Below are positions 1 to 7,459 of a stretch of 52,643 bases of DNA, in pieces. The position numbers and the translations under genes are program-made. The notes below the pieces were generated by a model. It was not told the DNA's origin and ran no database searches. It worked only from the letters and a program-made list of their open reading frames with translations. Position 1 is the first letter of the stretch. Every line of letters begins with the position of its first letter. The DNA comes from a bacterium (lineage in GTDB: Bacteria > Planctomycetota > Planctomycetia > Pirellulales > UBA1268): assembly GCA_029978085.1 (NCBI GenBank), contig JAPOJV010000004.1, positions 1 to 52,643 on the forward strand, written 5' to 3'.

Positions 1-966
1 TGCCCCGTGGAGCGTGGCCATCGTGAGGGTTGCGGCTGGGTTCGTGACGCCGGCATCGACGAGCGTGCGGCATTCGGCGAGGACGGAAAGATCGGGATTC
101 GACGCGCGGCTGTCGGTGCCGATGGCGACTCGCAGTCCCGCGTCGCGAAAGAGGGCGAGTGGCGGCAGGCAGCCGGAGATCGCGAGGGTGGTGCGCGGGC
201 AGATCGCGACGGCGAGCCGGTCGCGGTGGCGGGCGAGGCGGGCGAGGGCGATGGGATCACGATCGAGGTGGGTGCCGTGCACCACGATGCCGCGCGGGCC
301 GCGGGCCAGACACGAGATCCAGTCGGCGGTGGAGAGAAGGCGGGGCGGGGCGGCGGCGGGCCAGGCGCCCAGCGACTCGAGCAGTTCGCGGAACGGGCCG
401 GTGCCACCGGCGAGCAACATTTCTTCCTCTCGGCTCTCGGCCAGATGCATCGCCGCGGGCAGGCCGCGAGCACGGGCAGTCGCGAGTAGGCGACGGCCGA
501 GTGCAGAAGCAACTGAGTACGGTGCGTGCGGCGAGACGCCGGCGGGAACTCGCCGGAGCTGGAGCCGGTCGAGGTCGCGGATCGTCGCGGCAAATGCCGC
601 GGCGTTGGTGGCCGGTGACAGTCCGAGCGCCTCGCGGAACACCCGTACCCGCGGGCCCGGAGCTGCGTAGGCGTCGAGCGATGCGGCCGTGGCGATCTCA
701 CCGATCGCAGTCACTCCCGCGGCCGCGCTCTCCGCGCGGCCGCGGGCCACGGCGCCGGCGGTCTCGGCAGCGGCCGAGTCTGGAGGCCGCTGGCGGCGGA
801 GGGCGACGACACGACTGATCCAGGCAGGGAGGCCGCCATCTGCAGTGAGCGGCTGCGCGACCGTCGAGAACTCGAGGTGCGTGTGCGCGTTGACGAGCCC
901 GGGCAGGATGACCGCGTCGCCGAGATCGACGGTCGGCCCGGGTGGCCTGCCCTTGCCCACTGCCAC
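1..966 (-). CDS. Amidohydrolase, aminofutalosine deaminase-like (partial)
   Basis: This is a metal-dependent amidohydrolase of the TrzA/SsnA type that continues past the left edge. In menaquinone operons such enzymes deaminate 6-amino-6-deoxyfutalosine, which fits the neighbours mqnC and mqnA. The frame is absent from the supplied ORF track because it has no stop in the window. Visible signatures are the metal-binding NAHTHLEFS after a PGLV turn, a later SPHAPYS segment, HLAES, a histidine in VVHGTHLD and the metal aspartate in GTDSRASNPD. The longest uninterrupted frame begins at GTG 966, but homology clearly extends upstream through an in-frame TAA at 979-981 to GTG 1065, which overlaps the mqnC stop by 4 bases (GTGA). 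Started at 966 the protein lacks about 33 residues of the N-terminal beta-sandwich, so it may be inactive. The family call is strong; the exact substrate is inferred from context. Confidence 0.85.
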   Translation of the reverse strand, partial: MAVGKGRPPGPTVDLGDAVILPGLVNAHTHLEFSTVAQPLTADGGLPAWISRVVALRRQRPPDSAAAETAGAVARGRAESAAAGVTAIGEIATAASLDAYAAPGPRVRVFREALGLSPATNAAAFAATIRDLDRLQLRRVPAGVSPHAPYSVASALGRRLLATARARGLPAAMHLAESREEEMLLAGGTGPFRELLESLGAWPAAAPPRLLSTADWISCLARGPRGIVVHGTHLDRDPIALARLARHRDRLAVAICPRTTLAISGCLPPLALFRDAGLRVAIGTDSRASNPDLSVLAECRTLVDAGVTNPAATLTMATLHGA

Positions 967-978
967 TACGCGGCCATG

Positions 979-1065
979 TTAAATCCGCAGCCAGCCGCCG
1001 TCGATCGGCGGGGCCGCGATCGGCACGAGATGCCGCGCCTGCAACGTGAGCGGCGCTGGCCTCAC
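979..1065 (-). pseudogene. Severed N-terminus of the amidohydrolase, ending at in-frame TAA
   Basis: The 28 codons from GTG 1065 to TAA 979-981 encode a typical amidohydrolase start (ARHLVPIAAPPIDGGWLRI). The same frame then continues directly as HGRVVAVGKGRPPG into the body of the enzyme. The frame is unchanged across the stop, so one substitution explains the break; GAA (Glu) or CAA (Gln) to TAA would be enough. The GTG overlaps the mqnC stop codon as GTGA, the coupling expected of the intact gene. The break could be a real nonsense mutation, readthrough, or an assembly error. Confidence 0.8.
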
Positions 1066-2090
1066 GGCGAGGTCGTCGCCACGGGCAGCTGGACGGCTCG
1101 GGCCCGACTTCGCTCCGGATCGACCGCCGGCGCGACGGGCTCGTCTTCGAACAGCTCGTAGAACACGTTGCGACGCCGCGGGATCCAGCCGAGTTCGGAG
1201 ATCGCCGACTTCATCTCGTCGAGCGTGAGGTGGTGCACGGTGCCGGCGGCGCTCACGACGTTCTCCTCGATCATGAGGCTGCCCATGTCGTTGGCGCCAA
1301 AGAGCAGGGCGAGCTGGCCGATCTCGCGGCCCTGCGTCACCCAGCTCGACTGGATGTTGGGGAAGTTGTCGAGGTAGAGGCGAGCGACGGCCTGGGTCTT
1401 CAGGTATTCGAAGGGGCCGGACGGCGGGATGTCGTCCATCTCGGTGTTGTCGGGCTGGAACGACCAGCAGATGAACGCCGTGAAGCCCCCGGTTTCGTCC
1501 TGCACCTGCCGCAGGCGATCGAGATGCTCGATCCGCTCCGCCAGCGTCTCGATATGGCCGAACATCATCGTGGCCGTGCTGCGGCCGCCGAGAAGGTGCC
1601 ACTGACGATGCACCTCCAGCCAGTCGTCGGTCATCACCTTGCCGCGGGTCATCGCCCCACGGACGCGGTCGACGAGGATTTCGCCGCCTCCGCCCGGCAG
1701 CGAGCCGAGGCCGGCCTGGGCGAGTCGCTCGAGCACCTCGCGGAGCGGCCGCTTCGAGACCTTCGTGAAGTGGTGGATCTCCGGCGGGGAGAATCCATGG
1801 ATGTTCACCGCTGGAAAGTGAGCCTTGATATCGCGGAGCAGCTCCTCGTACCACTCGAGCGTGAGCGTGGGGTGGAGGCCCCCCTGCATCAGGATCTGGT
1901 CGCCGCCGAGGGCCACCGTCTCCTCGATCTTTCGGAGGATCACGTCGCGGTCGAGGACGTAGCCTTCGGGATGCTTGGGGCCGCGGTAAAAGGCGCAGAA
2001 GTCGCAGACCGCCGTACAGATGTTCGTGTAGTTGATGTTGCGGTCGATGTTGTACGTGCGATAGGGCTCGGGATGGAGCCGGCGGGTCAC
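1062..2090 (-). CDS. mqnC: Cyclic dehypoxanthinyl futalosine synthase (MqnC), N-terminally interrupted
   Basis: MqnC is the radical SAM enzyme that cyclises dehypoxanthine futalosine in the futalosine route to menaquinone. The SAM cluster cysteines appear as CTAVCDFC after NIDRNINYTN, followed by FYRGPKHPEGYVL and GGDQILMQGG, all typical of the MqnC/CofH family. The longest uninterrupted frame starts at GTG 2090. The natural start is almost certainly ATG 2234, which overlaps the mqnA stop as ATGA and would give about 390 residues; codon 38 of that frame is TAA (2121-2123). The stretch after the stop is good MqnC sequence (LASIGRAADAVTRRLHPE), so the frame is intact apart from this codon. Translation from GTG 2090 would keep the whole SAM barrel but lose an N-terminal helical segment of about 48 residues. 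The end overlaps the amidohydrolase GTG. Confidence 0.9.
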   Translation of the reverse strand: MTRRLHPEPYRTYNIDRNINYTNICTAVCDFCAFYRGPKHPEGYVLDRDVILRKIEETVALGGDQILMQGGLHPTLTLEWYEELLRDIKAHFPAVNIHGFSPPEIHHFTKVSKRPLREVLERLAQAGLGSLPGGGGEILVDRVRGAMTRGKVMTDDWLEVHRQWHLLGGRSTATMMFGHIETLAERIEHLDRLRQVQDETGGFTAFICWSFQPDNTEMDDIPPSGPFEYLKTQAVARLYLDNFPNIQSSWVTQGREIGQLALLFGANDMGSLMIEENVVSAAGTVHHLTLDEMKSAISELGWIPRRRNVFYELFEDEPVAPAVDPERSRARAVQLPVATTSP

Positions 2091-2120
2091 CGCGTCGGCC
2101 GCACGTCCGATCGACGCCAG

Positions 2121-2234
2121 TTACCGCGACTCGAGCAGCCGCACGGCATCGTCGAATCCGAGCCGGCCACCGGCCACCACGTCGTCGAGAATGGCGGCGA
2201 TCCCGGTGTCTGCGATCACGTTGGCCGTGCTCAT
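2121..2234 (-). pseudogene. Severed N-terminus of mqnC, ending at in-frame TAA
   Basis: ATG 2234 overlaps the mqnA stop codon (ATGA) and opens a 37-codon frame with a typical MqnC/CofH N-terminal helix (GRLGFDDAVRLLESR). It meets TAA at 2121-2123 and continues in the same frame as LASIGRAADAVTRR. The residue usually found at such a position is acidic, so GAA to TAA is the simplest change. It is the second in-frame TAA in this operon. Confidence 0.8.
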
Positions 2235-3109
2235 GAATGATTGCTCCAGTGCGGTGTCGCGGTGAACGGAGGACGGCTCGTCGCACGCCCGCCGGGAGCG
2301 AGGCCGAGGCGGGCCGCATGCTCGCGAAAGAGTTCCAAGGCCTCACGTTCACGGACGCCCAGATGATAGTGCAGGTTGTCGCGGAGGTAACCCAGGCACT
2401 GCGGTACGGTGAGCCCATGGCCGGCCGCCTCGACCGCGGCGATGGCCGCGAGATTGGCCCGGCCGGAGTCGCGGGCCGCAGCCAGCAGCGGCTCGATCGC
2501 CGTCGCGTCGACGCCAGCCCGTGCGGCCCAGACGGCGAACACGAACGGCAGGCCCGTCCACCGGCACCATTCGTCACCGAGATCCCACACCAGCTGAAAT
2601 GAGCCACTGATCGATCCCAGCGCCCGGTCGCCGATCACGAGCACCGCGTCGGCCCGCGTGTCGCCCGGACCGGCGCCGATCGGCAGGGTCTCCGTCGTCG
2701 GCCGCACGCCATGCCGTTCGGCCAGAAGGATGCGGGCCAGCGTCGCGCTCGTCCGCGATCCTTCGTCGGTTGCCAGCGTCGTCACCCGGTCGGGCGCGGT
2801 ACGAAACAGCAGTTTCACGCTCATCACCGGCCCGCGGCAGCCGATGCAGGCGTCGGAAACGACGCGGTACCGGTCACCCCGAAAGAGCTCGATCGACGGA
2901 ATCAGAGCCACGTCGAGATCCCCCGCCGCGAGCCTGTCAGCCAGGCGGCTCGGGAGATCGTAGTGCACCGCCACCCCCGCCGCCGCGAGCCCGTGCACCA
3001 ACGGCCGCGTGTTGAGGTACTGCACAGCCCCGATCCGCAGGGGGCGATCCGGCCGGACTTCACCGGGAGAACCACACTCGGTCGCTGGGGGGGAAGGCTG
3101 GTCGATCAT
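2231..3109 (-). CDS. mqnA: Chorismate dehydratase (MqnA)
   Basis: MqnA removes water from chorismate to give 3-[(1-carboxyvinyl)oxy]benzoate, the first step of the futalosine menaquinone pathway. The protein has the periplasmic-binding-protein-like fold of the family, seen here as LRIGAVQYLNTRPLVHGL near the N-terminus, the DVALIPSIELFRG segment, SDACIGCRGPVMSVKL, and GDRALGS with WCRWTGLPFVFAVWAAR in the second lobe. I chose ATG 3109, about 23 residues before the conserved RIGAVQYLNTRP, which gives about 292 residues, normal for the family. The track ORF begins far upstream in unrelated sequence. There is no clear Shine-Dalgarno; the start lies 12 bases downstream of a hairpin. It is the first gene of the menaquinone operon and is coupled to mqnC by ATGA. 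Confidence 0.92.
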   Translation of the reverse strand: MIDQPSPPATECGSPGEVRPDRPLRIGAVQYLNTRPLVHGLAAAGVAVHYDLPSRLADRLAAGDLDVALIPSIELFRGDRYRVVSDACIGCRGPVMSVKLLFRTAPDRVTTLATDEGSRTSATLARILLAERHGVRPTTETLPIGAGPGDTRADAVLVIGDRALGSISGSFQLVWDLGDEWCRWTGLPFVFAVWAARAGVDATAIEPLLAAARDSGRANLAAIAAVEAAGHGLTVPQCLGYLRDNLHYHLGVREREALELFREHAARLGLAPGGRATSRPPFTATPHWSNHS

Positions 3110-3120
3110 CTGTTGGAGCG

Positions 3121-3255
3121 GCAGCACCCCGCGCGGATGCTGCCGAACAAGAGGGTAACCGCAGCCCCGCCCGCCGGGTAACCCCACGTGCCGGCTCCTC
3201 TCTTCTGCTGCGGAAGAGACGGCCGTGAGGGGCTGCCCGTGCCCCAGGAGCCGGC
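3121..3255 (-). promoter_or_regulatory. Structured leader upstream of mqnA (three-way junction plus start-proximal hairpin)
   Basis: On the minus strand upstream of mqnA, a perfect 10-bp stem (GCCGGCTCCT at 3246-3255 with AGGAGCCGGC at 3190-3199) encloses two hairpins. One is GGGGC/GCCCC with a 7-nt loop; the other is TCTCTTC/GAAGAGA with a 7-nt loop. Together they form a compact three-way junction of 66 nt. Closer to the gene lie two direct copies of GGTTACCC 23 bases apart and a GCAGCA/TGCTGC hairpin (3121-3143) that ends 12 nt before the ATG. No known riboswitch motif was recognised. The element is strand-symmetric, so its orientation is inferred from position. The rest of 3256-3424 shows no convincing gene. 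Confidence 0.5.
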
Positions 3256-3424
3256 GTTTGCTGACCAGCGCAGCCAGGATGGCGAAGCGCAGGCAGCATC
3301 GAGCGAGCGAAGGCATGGATGCCGTAGCGAGCGTCCGGTGACGGGGCATGGGCAGCCCCGAACTCACACCACAGGAGGTCGCCCCACGGAGGAATAGACG
3401 GGCCTGCGGTGTTCAGACCGGGGG

Positions 3425-3443
3425 CCGCACACGGAGTGTGCGG
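3425..3443 (-). terminator. Hairpin after the ABC exporter operon
   Basis: CCGCACAC and GTGTGCGG form a perfect 8-bp stem with a 3-nt loop, 18 bases downstream of the permease stop. No U-tract follows, so it may be a Rho-assisted terminator or an mRNA 3' stabiliser. Confidence 0.5.
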
Positions 3444-3461
3444 ACTACGGCGCGAACGACG

Positions 3462-5234
3462 TCACGCCTCGAGTTTGCGGAACGAGCGGAGACCGAGGCG
3501 GAGCGGGATGAGCGTGGCCGCGAGGCCCACCACGGCCACCACGGCGAGGCTCGCCAGCGTGCCCTGCGGGCCACCCGCCCATGCGAGGAAGCTCTTGGTG
3601 GCGAGCCGGCTCGTGCCGAGGGCGTGGGAGAGGAGGAAGAGGTGGGTGGGGAGCGCAGCCACGATCACGACCACCATGATGAACAGGGAGCTCATGACAA
3701 GGCTGAGCGTGCCGCCGAAGCCCGAGGAGATCTTGGCGGCCGACGACTCGCGCAGCTCCGGCATGCGGGCGCCGAGGCCCACGGCGATGCCCGAGAGGCC
3801 CATGCAGAGAAAAACGCAGCAGACTTCGTGGATCGCGATCAGCCGCCAGCCGAGCCCGAGCATCCAGTCGCTCAACAGCACGAGGCCACAGCACGGCAGG
3901 AGGCCACCCAGAAACGAGAACAGGAACTTCGACCACACGATCTGGTCGCGATGCACCGGCAGCAGGCCGAGGATCCAGAACCGCCGCCCCTCGAGGCTGA
4001 TCATCGGGTAGACGAACCGGGTCGTGAACGTCGAGAGAATGAGGCCGACGACCGCGAGATTGAGAAACCCGATCATCGACGCGTAGGCGTTGTTGTAGTT
4101 GAAGGACCGCAGGTTGAGGAAATAGAGTCCGAGGAGGCCGAAGAAGATCACGAACTGCGACCACTGCGAGATGTCGCGGCGGAAGATTCGCAGGTCTTTC
4201 ACGAGCAGCAGCCGCAGGGGGCGGCCCCGGGCGGTGCCGGCGTTCGAGAGCACGCGGTCGAACCAGCCGAGCGGCCGCCTGCGTCGGGAGGGCACCTCAC
4301 TGCACAGTTGGCTGTAGCCGCGGCGGTAGGCGACGGCGGCCAGCCAGCCGACGGTGAGATGGAGCAGCATGGCATTGGCGATGAGCAGGCCCAGGAACTT
4401 GGCCGCCTCAGCCAGGGCAGGCCCGACCGGATCACGGCCGGCGCGGGCCGCCTCGATCAGCCCGCTCGACAGCCACCAGCTCGGCAGGAGCTTCTGCTCG
4501 GTGATCGCCAGCCGGGCGAACGTCCGCTCGAACCACTCCGCCGAGAGGGCATCGACGGGGCCACGCTCGACGAGCGACCAGCCGAGCCAGACGGCGGCCG
4601 TGCATCCGACGAGCAGCGCGAATGACAACGCCTGAACCCGCAGCCGGGGAATCCAGGCAACCAGCCCGATGCAGCAGATGGCCCCGACCGTGGCCGGGAT
4701 CACGGCGAACGACACCATGAACGGCAGCATGAGGACGAAGTAGGGCCAGGCCGCCTGACGGACGACGCCGTAGGCCACGAGCATGGGACTGCCGAGCAGC
4801 ACGAAGCCCCAGCACGAGAACCAGAGGGCCTCCTGAAACTTGTGGGCCGCGATCGTTTCGGCCCGCACCGGCAGCGTGAGCAGGAGCCGGGCTTCACTCG
4901 ACCGATAGAGGCTGCCGTACATGAGGATGCCCGACGAGAAGATGAGCATCACCATCAGCGACGAGAAGAAGGCATTGAAGAGGAGCGAGATGACCTCGGC
5001 GTGGAGGCCGTCGAGAAAACCGAAGGCCTCGACGAACAGCCCGTAGAGCGAGCCCCAGAACATCGCGCTGAGGAGCACCACGAGGCCGAGCCGAAGCCGA
5101 GCGTGGGCGAGCATCCAGCGGAGCGTGGCCCAGGCGATCGTGGCGCGGAGGCGAAGGAAGAGGCGGGCCTCGGCGTCGGGCCCGAGCAGCCGCCGGCCCG
5201 AGTCGCCGGCCTCGAGCGTGGCCGTGGCGGTCAT
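3462..5234 (-). CDS. ABC-2-like exporter permease
   Basis: This 590-residue integral membrane protein is the permease of an ABC exporter. It resembles the putative ABC exporter family, with a long two-half architecture. Hydrophobic helices are visible in the first half (LRLGLVVLLSAMFWGSLYGLF, FFSSLMVMLIFSSGILMYGS, FVLLGSPMLVAYGVV, ALSFALLVGCTAAVWLGWSL), followed by a cytoplasmic loop rich in arginine, then a second block (FVIFFGLLGLYFLNL, FLNLAVVGLILSTF, LFIMVVVIVAALP). It is coupled to the ATPase gene by a 4-base overlap. A hairpin follows the stop. The substrate is unknown. Confidence 0.8.
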   Translation of the reverse strand: MTATATLEAGDSGRRLLGPDAEARLFLRLRATIAWATLRWMLAHARLRLGLVVLLSAMFWGSLYGLFVEAFGFLDGLHAEVISLLFNAFFSSLMVMLIFSSGILMYGSLYRSSEARLLLTLPVRAETIAAHKFQEALWFSCWGFVLLGSPMLVAYGVVRQAAWPYFVLMLPFMVSFAVIPATVGAICCIGLVAWIPRLRVQALSFALLVGCTAAVWLGWSLVERGPVDALSAEWFERTFARLAITEQKLLPSWWLSSGLIEAARAGRDPVGPALAEAAKFLGLLIANAMLLHLTVGWLAAVAYRRGYSQLCSEVPSRRRRPLGWFDRVLSNAGTARGRPLRLLLVKDLRIFRRDISQWSQFVIFFGLLGLYFLNLRSFNYNNAYASMIGFLNLAVVGLILSTFTTRFVYPMISLEGRRFWILGLLPVHRDQIVWSKFLFSFLGGLLPCCGLVLLSDWMLGLGWRLIAIHEVCCVFLCMGLSGIAVGLGARMPELRESSAAKISSGFGGTLSLVMSSLFIMVVVIVAALPTHLFLLSHALGTSRLATKSFLAWAGGPQGTLASLAVVAVVGLAATLIPLRLGLRSFRKLEA

Positions 5235-5983
5235 GGTCGGATGCCGCCCGGCGCCGACGAGCCCGGTGCGGTGAGCTCGAGGTAGAGCTGCTCGAGGCTC
5301 GTGGCCTCGACCGCCATCTGGTCGCGGAGCTCGGGAATGGTGCCGAGAAACCGGAGCTGGCCGCGAACCATGATCCCGACGCGGTCGGCCATCTCCTCGG
5401 CCATGGCGAGGGTGTGGGTCGACATGAACACGGTCATGCCTTCGCTCGTGCGCGTCCGCAGCAGGTCTTTCACGATTCGTACGCTGCGCGGATCGAGGCC
5501 CACCATCGGCTCGTCGAGCACGAGCACGTCGGGATCGTGGAGCAGCGACGCGGCGAACACCAGCCGCTGCTTCATGCCGAGCGAGTAGCTCTCGGCCAGG
5601 TCGTCGGCGAATTCTGCCAGCTCGAAGTGGTCGATCTCGCGGTCGATGCGGGCGGCCGCCAGGTGCCGCGGCATCCCGAACATGTCGGCGATGAACCAGA
5701 GAAACTCACGGCCCGTGAGCTTGTCATACAGGCAGGGCTCGTCCGGCACGTAGCCGACGTGCAGGTGGGCAGCCCGTGTCTCCCGCACGACATCCGCACG
5801 GCAGACGCGGATCGAGCCGCGGGAGGGCTGCAGCAGGCCGACGAGCATCCGGATCGTGGTCGTCTTGCCGGCGCCGTTGGGGCCGAGGAGGGCGAAGAGC
5901 TCACCGCGGGGGATGGCCAGCGTGAGATCGGACACGGCGACCTTGCTGCCATAGGTGCGCGTGACGTGGTCGAATTCGATCAT
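5231..5983 (-). CDS. ABC transporter ATP-binding protein (exporter type)
   Basis: This 250-residue nucleotide-binding subunit powers the adjacent permease. The Walker A motif is GPNGAGKTT, the signature SYSLGMKQR, Walker B VLVLDEP and the switch histidine is in STHTLAMAEE. The ATPase resembles CcmA/NatA-type exporters. The start at ATG 5983 is chosen because it overlaps the upstream stop (ATGA) and immediately precedes the usual IEFDHVTRTYG N-terminus; the longer track ORF reads back into the preceding gene. The 3' end overlaps the permease start. Confidence 0.93.
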   Translation of the reverse strand: MIEFDHVTRTYGSKVAVSDLTLAIPRGELFALLGPNGAGKTTTIRMLVGLLQPSRGSIRVCRADVVRETRAAHLHVGYVPDEPCLYDKLTGREFLWFIADMFGMPRHLAAARIDREIDHFELAEFADDLAESYSLGMKQRLVFAASLLHDPDVLVLDEPMVGLDPRSVRIVKDLLRTRTSEGMTVFMSTHTLAMAEEMADRVGIMVRGQLRFLGTIPELRDQMAVEATSLEQLYLELTAPGSSAPGGIRP

Positions 5984-6897
5984 GACGCGTCGACCGCCTC
6001 CGCAGTCCCTGCGGCCTCTTCCGCCACGCCGGCGGCCAGTCGGGCCGCATCCTCGTCGGATCGACGCACGAACACGAGCGTGCCCGCGAGCACCATCGAC
6101 TCTTGCTTGAGCACGCGACCACTGCGATCGACCCACAGGCGGGATCGCGGCGGGCGGGAGCTCGACGGATCCTCGCGATAGGAGACCACGTGCACCCGCA
6201 CGAGATTGTTGTCCCAGAACAGCGTCTCCTCCGGGCCCACCTCCGCGTGCATGATCTCCAGGGGAGAGAGGCCGGATCGCAGGGGGCTGTAGACCGGCAC
6301 CGTCCACCGGCGGCCCTCGTAGAGCCCGGGCATCGAGGCCTGGGGAGAGAGTTCGTCGCCGAGCGTGAGCTGGTCGGGCAGGTGGCGACTGGTCTGGTAG
6401 TGAAGCTCTCCGGCTCGCACGGCGATGGCCACCGCGCCGTCGCGAACGGTGCCTTCGAGGACGACGTCATCCGCCATGCCTGCCACGCTGACGGCGGAGC
6501 GAAAGGCGTTCAGTCGGCCGTTGCTGTCGATGGCGAGCCTGCCCCGGGCGTCGAACGTGGCGACGCCGCGGTTCCGCAGCATGCCGGTGACGAGCGTGCT
6601 GGCCCACGACGGTAGAACCTCCTCGACGGGGAGCCGCTCGAAGTGCAGTCGACTCTCGACGGTCAGGCCGCCTTCGGGAGTGCGGGTCGACTCTGCGAGT
6701 GCCCAGCCGAGCGGGCAGCCGTTCCACTGGACGGTCCAGCCGACCGGCCCAAGCCGCCCCCCCGAGCCGTAGAGTCCCTGGTATCCCGGAGGCGATCCGG
6801 GCTGCCACGATGGGAGAATCTTCGCCGTGACCAGCCAGCCGCTGGTTACAAGCCAGAAGACGACGACAAAAGGCGCGAACCAAGTGCGGTGGAGCAT
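5980..6897 (-). CDS. Membrane-anchored hypothetical protein of the ABC exporter operon
   Basis: I do not recognise this 305-residue protein. It has a single hydrophobic N-terminal segment (FVVVFWLVTSGWLVTA), which would act as a membrane anchor or uncleaved signal, and a soluble domain with many beta-strand-like stretches. Position as first gene of the operon, coupled by ATGA to the ATPase, suggests an accessory or substrate-handling part of the exporter. The C-terminus is alanine/glutamate-rich. The 208-base gap upstream (6898-7105) separates it from a divergent gene and presumably holds its promoter; no clear -10/-35 pair was seen. Confidence 0.65.
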   Translation of the reverse strand: MLHRTWFAPFVVVFWLVTSGWLVTAKILPSWQPGSPPGYQGLYGSGGRLGPVGWTVQWNGCPLGWALAESTRTPEGGLTVESRLHFERLPVEEVLPSWASTLVTGMLRNRGVATFDARGRLAIDSNGRLNAFRSAVSVAGMADDVVLEGTVRDGAVAIAVRAGELHYQTSRHLPDQLTLGDELSPQASMPGLYEGRRWTVPVYSPLRSGLSPLEIMHAEVGPEETLFWDNNLVRVHVVSYREDPSSSRPPRSRLWVDRSGRVLKQESMVLAGTLVFVRRSDEDAARLAAGVAEEAAGTAEAVDAS

Positions 6898-7105
6898 GTT
6901 GCGTCGGGCCGAAAGCGGCTCTGGCCGGGGAGAGCGGAAACATGCGTCCTCCCCGCTTTCTCAGTGTAGCCGCTCGTGCCCGGGGGCGAAAAGCGATCGG
7001 TCACCGAAATCTCATTTGCCGGCCCTTGACGCCCCGCATAGACTCATCCGCCGGAGTGGTTGTTTCAGTTGAATCAGCCTGCCGGGGATATTCTTTTTCG
7101 TTCAC

Positions 7106-7459
7106 GTGCATCTCAACTCCTGGCTTCGATTGTCTCGCGAGCGCGTCATGCACGGATCATTCTCGCCGCACGACGACCGTTCCCATGGCCAGGCAGAGAT
7201 GCCGGGGCGAGGTGTGTTCTTCGCGCAGTCCTGTCCCATCTGCGGGCGGACGCTGCGGATCGCAGTGAATCTGCTCGGCAGCCGCGTTTATTGCCAGCAC
7301 TGCGGTGGCGGCTTCATGGCGGCCGATGACTCGATGCGGTCTGGGGTCGCCCCGGATTCGGAAGCCGCTCGGGCCTGTGACGAGACGGTCGATGCGCTCC
7401 TGGCCAAAGCCGAAGCGGTCCTTGCGCAGGCAGGCGGGCGGCGGCCGCTCAGCCGCTGA
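7106..7459 (+). CDS. Small zinc-ribbon protein
   Basis: A short protein with one zinc-ribbon: CPICGRTLRI followed by CQHCGGGF, two CxxC knuckles separated by about 16 residues. Its remaining C-terminal part is a predicted helix rich in alanine (ETVDALLAKAEAVLAQAGG). The start is uncertain: the track uses GTG 7106, but ATG 7148 or ATG 7199 (just before the zinc ribbon) are equally possible, and none has a strong ribosome binding site. It ends 11 bases into the aroA 3' end on the opposite strand. Function unknown; zinc-ribbon proteins of this size often bind nucleic acid or partner proteins. Confidence 0.6.
   Translation: MHLNSWLRLSRERVMHGSFSPHDDRSHGQAEMPGRGVFFAQSCPICGRTLRIAVNLLGSRVYCQHCGGGFMAADDSMRSGVAPDSEAARACDETVDALLAKAEAVLAQAGGRRPLSR

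Noticed and set aside
979-2123. Genome-wide reassignment of TAA as a sense codon
   Set aside because: TAA ends gcvP, the ADP-ribosylglycohydrolase gene and the cysteine-rich gene at sensible places, and only two internal TAA codons occur, in one operon.
979-2607. The 542-residue minus-strand ORF as a gene
   Set aside because: It is an alternative frame across mqnC; only its last 28 codons are real, being the amidohydrolase N-terminus.
3190-3255. A cobalamin riboswitch before mqnA
   Set aside because: The conserved B12 box and GCCACTG core are absent; only general stem structure is present.
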